Of a stretch of DNA of 5,135 nt, positions 1 to 5,135 are shown one piece after another; position 1 is the first letter of the stretch, and every line of letters begins with the position of its first letter. Source of the stretch: Gammaproteobacteria bacterium (GTDB lineage: Bacteria; Pseudomonadota; Gammaproteobacteria; QOAV01). The stretch lies in the NCBI GenBank assembly GCA_003972845.1, contig QOAV01000128.1, positions 1 through 5,135 of the forward strand, written 5' to 3'. A program made the translations under genes and the position numbers. A model generated the notes under the pieces. It had not been told where the DNA came from, made no database searches, and was given only the letters and a program-made list of their open reading frames with translations.

Positions 1-816
1 ATGATGGGGTCGCCTGAACGGTCTTATGCGCCATTTCCTGATATCGAAATTACCGTGCACCAGCGAGTCCAGAGTCGCCGATTGCAGAGCTTCCTGTTCG
101 GTCATTTCCGGAAGAATACCGGCCAGACGACTCGCCAGCATGGTCTTGCCGGAGCCGGGTGGGCCGATCATGAGCAGGCTATGCCCGCCGGCGGCGGCAA
201 TGGTCAATGCGCGCTTGGCAAAAGACTGACCTTCAACATCGGACAAGTCTTCTTCTTCATCAGGCATTGCCGCGGCCAAGCCCGCCTGATGTGGCGACAG
301 TGTAGTCGAATCGGCCAGAAAACGGGTTACATCCAGCAGATGTTCCACGGCATAAACACTCAGTTCTTTCGCCAGCGCCGCTTCATCCGCATTCGCCGCC
401 GGCACGATGAAATTCCGTGTGGTGGCGCTGACTCCCAGAGCGGAGCCGAGAATGCCGCTGACCGGCCGCAGATCCCCCGACAAGGCCAGTTCACCGGCAA
501 ATTCCAGTTCCTCCAGCCTCTCGCCAACCGCCTGTCCGGACGCGACTAGAATCCCGACTGCGATGGGCAGATCGAACCGACCTCCCTCTTTCGGCAGGTC
601 GGCCGGCGCCAGATTGACCGTGATACGACCGACGGGAAAATCAAAACCGGCATTGAGTATGGCGCCGCGAACCCGGTCCTTGCTTTCTTTTACCGCAGTC
701 TCGGGCAAGCCAACGATGGACAGGGACGGCAAGCCGTTGGACAAATGCACTTCCACCGTGACCGGGGGCGCATCAATGCCGTGCAGCCCGCGACTGTGAA
801 CGACAGCAAGAGACAT
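1..816 (-). CDS. comM: ComM/YifB family Mg-chelatase-like AAA+ ATPase (N-terminal 272 codons; cut by window edge)
   Basis: This is the N-terminal half of ComM (YifB), a hexameric AAA+ helicase that in naturally competent bacteria drives branch migration when incoming single-stranded DNA is recombined into the chromosome; it is also present in many species not known to be competent. Translating the minus strand from the ATG at 816 gives MSLAVVHSRGLHGIDAPPV and stays open to position 1. Residues about 20-140 form the ChlI-like domain, with SIVGLPETAVKESKDRVR and APADLPKEGGRFDLPIA. An acidic linker leads to DVEGQSFAKRALTIAAAGGH and the Walker A motif GPPGSGKT (residues 218-225, positions 165-142). 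The last visible residues, RPFRRPHH, match the conserved RPFR-PHH motif. Family members are about 500 residues, so roughly 230 C-terminal residues, including Walker B, lie outside the window. The start is 9 bases after the ubiK stop with no convincing Shine-Dalgarno sequence, suggesting translational coupling. Family assignment is secure; a role in competence here is inference. Confidence 0.94.
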   Translation of the reverse strand, partial: MSLAVVHSRGLHGIDAPPVTVEVHLSNGLPSLSIVGLPETAVKESKDRVRGAILNAGFDFPVGRITVNLAPADLPKEGGRFDLPIAVGILVASGQAVGERLEELEFAGELALSGDLRPVSGILGSALGVSATTRNFIVPAANADEAALAKELSVYAVEHLLDVTRFLADSTTLSPHQAGLAAAMPDEEEDLSDVEGQSFAKRALTIAAAGGHSLLMIGPPGSGKTMLASRLAGILPEMTEQEALQSATLDSLVHGNFDIRKWRIRPFRRPHH

Positions 817-822
817 GAGAGC

Positions 823-839
823 AGCTTACTGGTTAAGCT
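823..839 (-). other. Short inverted repeat over the ubiK stop and just before the comM start
   Basis: Read on the minus strand, AGCTTA-ACCAG-TAAGCT forms a perfect 6 bp stem with a 5-base loop. It contains the last codons and stop of ubiK, and ends 6 bases before the comM ATG. There is no following run of T, so it is not an intrinsic terminator. It could modestly influence re-initiation at comM, but a stem this short and AT-rich may be chance. Confidence 0.3.
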
Positions 840-1068
840 TGCCTGAAAGCTCTTCAACTTCCTTTTCGAGTTTATCCAGCTTTTCCCGGGTTCGGGCAAG
901 CACGGCTTTCTGCACTTCCAGTTCTTCGCGCGTCACCAGATCCATGCGCTCAAACGCCGCGCTCATGGCGGCGCGCAAATTCTTTTCCAGCTCGGAGGTC
1001 AGGCCTTCCGGCATGACTTTGGTGATGGAGCTGATCAACTGGTTTACCGCGTCCGGCATACTTTTCAT
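826..1068 (-). CDS. ubiK: UbiK-type accessory factor (BMFP domain), ubiquinone biosynthesis
   Basis: This 80-residue protein belongs to the UbiK/YqiC (BMFP, membrane fusogenic) family. In E. coli and Salmonella, UbiK is needed for efficient aerobic ubiquinone synthesis and interacts with UbiJ, probably in the soluble complex that handles the lipophilic intermediates. The N-terminal part (residues 1-45) is an amphipathic helical region containing the family-typical stretch from LTSELEKNLRAAMSAAFERM to DLVTREELEVQ. Residues about 46-77 (AVLARTREKLDKLEKEVEEL and following) show heptad spacing of Leu/Val and dense Lys/Glu, indicating a trimeric or dimeric coiled coil. Length is normal for the family. 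The ATG at 1068 is the only sensible start, because the ATG five bases upstream runs into a stop within three codons; AGGG lies about 10 bases before it. It is followed at once by comM, a pairing also seen in Pseudomonas. A promoter candidate lies just upstream. The family call is firm; the biochemical role is taken from homologues. Confidence 0.92.
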   Translation of the reverse strand: MKSMPDAVNQLISSITKVMPEGLTSELEKNLRAAMSAAFERMDLVTREELEVQKAVLARTREKLDKLEKEVEELSGKLNQ

Positions 1069-1106
1069 TTCATTACCGCCCTGACAATCTTTATGAAGTA
1101 ATCAGA

Positions 1107-1134
1107 ATAATAGCTTTGATTCGGCGAATAACAA
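1107..1134 (-). promoter_or_regulatory. Candidate sigma70 promoter for ubiK-comM
   Basis: On the minus strand, a -35-like TTGTTA (1134-1129; 4 of 6 consensus) is followed after a 16-base spacer by TATTAT (1112-1107; 5 of 6 consensus). Transcription would begin near position 1100 and give a leader of about 30 bases before the ubiK ATG. The surrounding 111-base surA-ubiK gap is AT-richer than the flanking genes, as expected for a promoter, and shows no convincing terminator for surA, so read-through from surA is also possible. Assigned by pattern only. Confidence 0.5.
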
Positions 1135-1179
1135 GGGGACGGGTGATGGAACCCTGCGCACTGTGTCGCCTGCCAGGCT

Positions 1180-2481
1180 TCAGGAACCCGGCTTGTACTC
1201 CACGTAAGCCTCATCTTTCAACTGGCGCAACCACTGCTCGTAGCGTTCTTCCGATTTCATCTGCATGATCTTTTGCCGGGCCAGGCCGCGATCCCTCTCC
1301 TGACTGACGTCTTTCTGCCGGACTCCCAGCACTTGAATCAGGTGCACGCCAAACGCGGTGCGAACCGGCTCGCTGATGTCGCCCACTTGCAGGTTGCGCA
1401 CGGCCTCTTCGAATGGCTTTACCGTAACGCCCGGACCAATCCACCCCAGATCGCCGCCCTTGCTGGCGGAGCCTTTGTCGGCGGAGTGCGCCCGCGCCAG
1501 TTCAGCGAAATCTTCGCCGTTGTTGATTCGTTCGCGCAATTGCAGCAATTTGTTTTTTGCGTCTTCCAGAGACATCAGTTCATTCGGCCTGAGTAGAATA
1601 TGACGCACATGGTACTGGGAAACAGCCAGTTGAGAACCGCCACGTTTTTCGTTCAGCTTCAGCACGTGGTATCCATTCGGGCTTTCCACCACGGCAGTTT
1701 GCCCCGGCTGCAGGCCGGATAGCGTGGATACGAATACGGCTGGCAGTTGTGAAGTCTTGCGCCAACCCAGTTTCCCGCCATCTTTGGCGTTCGGCCCCCG
1801 GGACATCTGTCTGGCTACTTCGGTAAAATTTTCACCGGCCTGAATGCGTTTCAGTGCGGCTTGAGCCTGCTGTTTGGCCTGCTCCGGAGTCAACGGGCCG
1901 AACGGCAATAAAATATGATCCACGTTGAATTCGACATCCTCATTTCCCGCCCCGCGTCTCTGGGCAATGAAATTGTCCACTTCGCTCTCGGAGACGGTGA
2001 TGGAATTGTTGATTTCCTGGTCCAGCAAACGCTTGATGATGATCTCATTGCGAATACTCTCACGAAAATCCTTGTATCCCAGACCGTCGCGCTCCAGAGC
2101 CTGACGTAGCTGCCGCACCGAAAACTTGTTCTGGTCGGCAATGCGCTTGACCGCCTTGTCCACCATTTCATCATCGACATCAATGCCAATGCGTTTGGCG
2201 TATTGCAGCTGGATTTTTTCCAGAATGAGCTGGTCCAGCAATTGCTTGCGCGCAGCGGCAAGCACTTTTTCGTCCTTGCCGGCAAGCTGGGTTTTCAGCG
2301 ACTTCAGCTTTTGTTGCAGATCATGCTCGGTGATGACTTCGTCATTCACTATCACCAGTATGCGATCCAGCGGTACTGCCGCCTGTGCGGAAATGCCGGA
2401 AAAACCCAGCATTCCCACTAGCAGAAGGGCGATGAGCCTGGATGAAAAAAAAGATCTATGCATGGTTGTTCGGGTCCGCAT
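1180..2481 (-). CDS. surA: SurA periplasmic chaperone / peptidyl-prolyl isomerase
   Basis: SurA is the main periplasmic chaperone delivering unfolded outer-membrane beta-barrel proteins to the BAM complex; LptD, encoded just upstream, is among its best known clients. The 433-residue product matches E. coli SurA (428) end to end. A Sec signal peptide with basic n-region and hydrophobic core (RLIALLLVGMLGF) ends near SAQA|AVPLD (residues 34/35). The SurA N-terminal chaperone domain follows (about 36-165), beginning DRILVIVNDEVITEHDL. Parvulin domain 1 spans about 185-280 (VDHILLPFG, GGKLGWRKTSQLP, SPNGYHVLKL) and parvulin domain 2 about 290-385 (VRHILLRPNE, SKGGDLGWIGPG, FGVHLIQVLG). The C-terminal helix (about 390-430) completes the chaperone core. 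The ATG at 2481 is preferred: a weak GGGG lies 6 bases upstream, while the internal ATG at 2463 has no Shine-Dalgarno sequence at a usable distance; both leave the signal peptide intact. It follows lptD after 52 bases and is probably cotranscribed. Downstream it is followed by ubiK rather than the common pdxA. Confidence 0.97.
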   Translation of the reverse strand: MRTRTTMHRSFFSSRLIALLLVGMLGFSGISAQAAVPLDRILVIVNDEVITEHDLQQKLKSLKTQLAGKDEKVLAAARKQLLDQLILEKIQLQYAKRIGIDVDDEMVDKAVKRIADQNKFSVRQLRQALERDGLGYKDFRESIRNEIIIKRLLDQEINNSITVSESEVDNFIAQRRGAGNEDVEFNVDHILLPFGPLTPEQAKQQAQAALKRIQAGENFTEVARQMSRGPNAKDGGKLGWRKTSQLPAVFVSTLSGLQPGQTAVVESPNGYHVLKLNEKRGGSQLAVSQYHVRHILLRPNELMSLEDAKNKLLQLRERINNGEDFAELARAHSADKGSASKGGDLGWIGPGVTVKPFEEAVRNLQVGDISEPVRTAFGVHLIQVLGVRQKDVSQERDRGLARQKIMQMKSEERYEQWLRQLKDEAYVEYKPGS

Positions 2482-2489
2482 CAGTTACC

Positions 2490-2518
2490 CCGGAAGGCGC
2501 TGTTTCCGCACCTTCCGG
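2490..2518 (-). promoter_or_regulatory. RNA hairpin between lptD and surA abutting the surA ribosome-binding region
   Basis: On the minus strand, CCGGAAGGTGC, a 7-base loop GGAAACA, and GCGCCTTCCGG can form 11 consecutive pairs in RNA, one of them U-G. The hairpin begins 15 bases after the lptD stop. Its 3' arm ends with the first two G of the GGGG that is the best ribosome-binding candidate for surA, 8 bases before the ATG. No T run follows, so it is not an intrinsic terminator. It may stabilise the upstream lptD message end or restrict surA translation; which of these, if either, is inference. Confidence 0.55.
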
Positions 2519-2533
2519 CGTGTACTGAAAGCC

Positions 2534-5098
2534 CTATCTCAGGCCCGCTCTGGAACGTATGGTTGCCAGACCGGTCAGCTCAAGTTCGGCCATGATGGAG
2601 TCACGATATTCGTCTTCCTTGGTATCGTTGTTGATGCGTCGCGTCCCATACACCCGGAATGCCCAGCAGCAATTACGGTACTCAATGCCGCCCTTGCCTT
2701 CCAGAGTCTTGCTGTTGTTGGCGTCATACCGGTAACCGCCGTAGAGGAAGAACTGGCGCGTTACCGGTACTACCGCCTGCAGGTTATACTGGTCAGTGAT
2801 GGTCTTGCCGTTGTTTTCACGATAGGTATATTCAAAATCCAGCAATGAATAGCTGTTTGGCGTATAGGCGACGTCAAGCCGACCTTCGGAAACAGTCGCT
2901 TCGTCGGTATCCCAGACCAGGGTAGTATTGATATTGACACGCTCGGATCCGATCTCCGAAGCCCGATACCAGTCGTTACCGACCAGTCTCGAACGCTCCA
3001 GCTTCACCTGCTTCAGGCGCTGCTCGCGCGGACTCAGCGCCCGTTTGCCGAGGCGGGCGGTGAGTTCCGTGACGATGCCGGAAGTGGAATTGGTTTCAGG
3101 CTCGCCAGACAGTGTCACCAGCCGATCTTCCAGATAATAAATCTGCCCTATGCTGCCGCGCAGCACCTCCGTGCCATCGTCAAAATCGATCAGGCTGGTG
3201 GTCAGGGCCAGAGTCACCTGGTTGGCGTCGCCAAGCCGGTCATAGCTGGTGAAGCGGTTGGGCTGGAACAGATTGGTGACTGTATTCTGGTTCAGATCCG
3301 ACGTATCAAACACCGGGAAATCATCCTGATTCTCCTCGGGAACGTACAGATAAAACACTCTCGGTTCCAGAGTCTGGGTATAGGAACGGCCGCCGAATAC
3401 GGCATCGCGCTCAAAATACAGGCCACTGTCGAGGCTGAAAATCGGCACAGTGCGAGACGGGTTGGATGATATCTGGGTGGCCTTTGCGGCAACAGCTTTG
3501 CCCTGCGTCGCATTGTTCGATGAGGCGCCGGAGTTATCCGCTGTTGTAGTGCTGTCACTGGTGCCCCCGGCGGCAGTCGTCGTTGCATCGGCATTATCGG
3601 CAGTATCGCCAAAATCCACGGCATCATCGGCCGGGTTATCAGATACTACAGGAATGTCATCCACGGAATAGGATGTGTAATCCACTGCTACCTTTGGCGT
3701 CAGGAAACCATAAACCGCTTCCATGGGCAGACTGACGCTGGGCTCCACGTGAATACGCTGGCCTGTTATGTTTGCATCATGATCGAAGCTGACAAATTCG
3801 GAGTCAAATCCGTATTTCAGAGTATTCGGCTCGTAGGCGTTGAAAGCGGAAAGCGCTGCTCTTGGCAATTCGCGATGTGGCTCGTCTTCCGGCTTGATAT
3901 TGGCGTCAATGGTTTTCAGCTTTCTCGCCAGAACCGAAAAATTGACCGTATCTGATGCATAGCCCAGAGACGCCTGTTGTGGCAGGAACTGGGTGGCAGC
4001 TGTCGCCAGATCGTTTTGCAGATCATCCAGATAGTCATTGTCGGATACATCCTGATAGAGAATCTGGCCCGACCAGTTTTCGCCGATGACCTGGTCATGC
4101 TGGTAAAGGACGCCCCAGCGGTCATCCTCGAAAAGCTTGTCGTCGGGCAGGTATTCGCCGCGGAACAGTCCGGCGCTGGTTTCAGTCAGGTAGCGAAATT
4201 CAGTCAATGCCTGCAAACCGCGCTCGGACATGTATTTCGGTGTAATGGTCGCATCCATGTTCGGCGCTATATTCCAGTAATAGGGCAGCATGACCACGGT
4301 TCCGGAATCACCCTCGGAACCCACGGTGGGGAACAGGAAGCCGGACTTGCGCTGATTACCCAGGGGGAAACTCAGATAGGGCGTGTACATAATCGGCAAG
4401 CCGAGAAAACGTACCGTCGCATTGCGCGCCACACCTATCCCGGTGGACATGTCCAGGTCAACTTTCTTTGCCGTCACCACAACATCATCATTGCCCGTTT
4501 TGCAGGTGGTATAGCGCGCATTTTGCAAACTCAGCAGATCCTGCCCCTGAAATTCGAGTACGTCGGCCGAGCCACGCGCCTGCATTACCGCCTTTTTATC
4601 CTGCCCGGTGGGTATGGTGCGATCGCCCAGCAGGTAAGTGGCCGGGCCGGTTTCGCCGATACTGGTTTCGGTATTCAGCCGCAGTTCGCTGGTATTCAGG
4701 GCATCACCGTAGCTGTTCAGCAGCTTCACATTGCCACTGCCGGTCAGAACGGACGTTTCCTGATCAAAGCCCAGTATATCGCCGGATATGCGTCGACCGT
4801 TATAAACCGTTACCGCATTACCCTTGAATGACATCTGGCCTGATTTGGTCGACTCGATCTGATCCGCTTCAATGGCGATCGACTCGGCAGCGCTGGCCTG
4901 CTCCGCCTTTTCCTCATCCGTGGCGTTTTTGGACAATGGCGCCACATAGATTGCCGGTATGTATTCCGGCGGGCACACCGAAGCACTGTCCACGCGGGTA
5001 AACAGACTGTCGGAAGCGGCGAAAGCCGTATTGAAACCACCTGTTGCGAGAAGGATACCCAGCCCCCATCCCCAGTTCTTTTTCAAGCTGTCATTCAT
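2534..5098 (-). CDS. lptD: LptD, outer-membrane LPS assembly beta-barrel (OstA/Imp)
   Basis: LptD, with the lipoprotein LptE plugged inside it, inserts lipopolysaccharide into the outer leaflet of the outer membrane. Numbering from the ATG at 5098, the protein has 854 residues, between E. coli (784) and Pseudomonas (about 924). Residues 1-27 are a Sec signal peptide (KK n-region, GLGILLATGG core, cleavage near AFA|AS). Residues about 70-170 form the periplasmic OstA/LptA-like beta-jellyroll, with IEADQIES and FKGNAVTVYNGRRISGD. The barrel starts near 220 and carries PYLSFPLGNQRKSGFLFP (240-257) and TQTLEPRVFYLYVP (574-587). Cys42, Cys199 and the pair Cys810-Cys811 match the four E. coli cysteines whose two interdomain disulfides are needed for function. 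Unusual are a Ser/Thr/Ala/Asp-rich insertion at about 484-548 and a basic segment at 682-704. An in-frame ATG at 5134 adds 12 residues; the 5098 start gives the more typical signal peptide, though its ribosome site (GAAGA) is weak. The next gene is its chaperone surA. Confidence 0.96.
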   Translation of the reverse strand: MNDSLKKNWGWGLGILLATGGFNTAFAASDSLFTRVDSASVCPPEYIPAIYVAPLSKNATDEEKAEQASAAESIAIEADQIESTKSGQMSFKGNAVTVYNGRRISGDILGFDQETSVLTGSGNVKLLNSYGDALNTSELRLNTETSIGETGPATYLLGDRTIPTGQDKKAVMQARGSADVLEFQGQDLLSLQNARYTTCKTGNDDVVVTAKKVDLDMSTGIGVARNATVRFLGLPIMYTPYLSFPLGNQRKSGFLFPTVGSEGDSGTVVMLPYYWNIAPNMDATITPKYMSERGLQALTEFRYLTETSAGLFRGEYLPDDKLFEDDRWGVLYQHDQVIGENWSGQILYQDVSDNDYLDDLQNDLATAATQFLPQQASLGYASDTVNFSVLARKLKTIDANIKPEDEPHRELPRAALSAFNAYEPNTLKYGFDSEFVSFDHDANITGQRIHVEPSVSLPMEAVYGFLTPKVAVDYTSYSVDDIPVVSDNPADDAVDFGDTADNADATTTAAGGTSDSTTTADNSGASSNNATQGKAVAAKATQISSNPSRTVPIFSLDSGLYFERDAVFGGRSYTQTLEPRVFYLYVPEENQDDFPVFDTSDLNQNTVTNLFQPNRFTSYDRLGDANQVTLALTTSLIDFDDGTEVLRGSIGQIYYLEDRLVTLSGEPETNSTSGIVTELTARLGKRALSPREQRLKQVKLERSRLVGNDWYRASEIGSERVNINTTLVWDTDEATVSEGRLDVAYTPNSYSLLDFEYTYRENNGKTITDQYNLQAVVPVTRQFFLYGGYRYDANNSKTLEGKGGIEYRNCCWAFRVYGTRRINNDTKEDEYRDSIMAELELTGLATIRSRAGLR
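3455..3649 (-). other. Low-complexity Ser/Thr/Ala/Asp/Asn-rich insertion within the LptD barrel
   Basis: This segment encodes about 65 residues poor in hydrophobic amino acids, including TADNADATTTAAGGTSDSTT and NSGASSNNATQG, lying between the barrel strand LTPKVAVDYTSYSV and the conserved strand RTVPIFSLDSGLYFER. From memory the equivalent connection in E. coli is nearer 20 residues. Composition suggests a disordered loop; the length suggests the cell-surface side, since long barrel loops are normally extracellular. The reading frame is intact on both sides, so this is not a frameshift product. Confidence 0.6.
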
Positions 5099-5135
5099 GG
5101 AATCTATCTTCGAAAGGAGTATTGTTCGGGCCATA

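Noticed and set aside
1..549. Plus-strand open frame of 182 codons at the left edge
   Set aside because: The opposite strand encodes ComM with an intact Walker A motif and RPFR-PHH signature; the plus-strand product has no recognisable features.
1140..1190. Possible intrinsic terminator after surA
   Set aside because: The best stem is only 4 bp (GCCT-GGC-AGGC) with no T run after it, and the repeated GGGTTCC is a direct, not inverted, repeat.
2490..2518. The lptD-surA hairpin as a transcription terminator
   Set aside because: It lacks the downstream T tract, and surA 8 bases away has no visible promoter of its own, so a terminator here would silence surA.
2126..2848. A 240-codon open frame on the plus strand across the surA-lptD junction
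   Set aside because: It is antisense to the surA N-terminus and the lptD C-terminus, with a Ser/Met-rich translation typical of an antisense frame and no family resemblance.
3977..4831. A 284-codon open frame on the plus strand
   Set aside because: It lies wholly antisense to the conserved LptD coding sequence, has no recognisable domain, and lacks a ribosome site; it is a shadow of the constraint on the real gene.
5113..5135. AAAGGAG on the plus strand near the right edge, as the ribosome site of a divergent gene
   Set aside because: In Pseudomonas a divergent amgK lies upstream of lptD, so this is conceivable, but no ATG or GTG at a proper distance is visible before the window ends.

Overview
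The window shows 5.1 kb of ordinary gammaproteobacterial chromosome of moderately high GC, with all genes on the minus strand. The order of transcription runs from high to low coordinates: lptD, surA, ubiK, comM. The identification as a gammaproteobacterium rests on the lptD-surA pair, on an LptD with the four-cysteine pattern of the E. coli/Pseudomonas type, and on the ubiK-comM pair, which is familiar from pseudomonads. I cannot name a genus. The arrangement fits a non-enteric lineage, since enteric bacteria have pdxA after surA.

Layout: positions 5098 to 2534 encode LptD, the outer-membrane LPS translocon barrel. After a 52-base gap holding a strong RNA hairpin comes surA (2481-1180), the periplasmic chaperone that helps fold outer-membrane proteins including LptD. 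A 111-base gap follows with a good sigma70-type promoter candidate (1134-1107). Then come ubiK (1068-826), a small accessory factor for ubiquinone synthesis, and, 9 bases further on, the first 272 codons of comM/yifB (816-1), which runs off the left edge before its Walker B motif.

Functionally there are two units. lptD-surA is an envelope biogenesis unit whose second product helps fold the first. ubiK-comM is a housekeeping pair with no obvious functional link between its members (ubiquinone synthesis, and branch migration of DNA in natural transformation). I see no mobile element, CRISPR array, RNA gene or phage gene, and no evidence of a new multi-gene system. The points worth a second look are local: a hairpin abutting the surA start region, a long low-complexity insertion in the LptD barrel, a basic segment in a later barrel loop, and the junction where surA is followed by ubiK-comM rather than pdxA.
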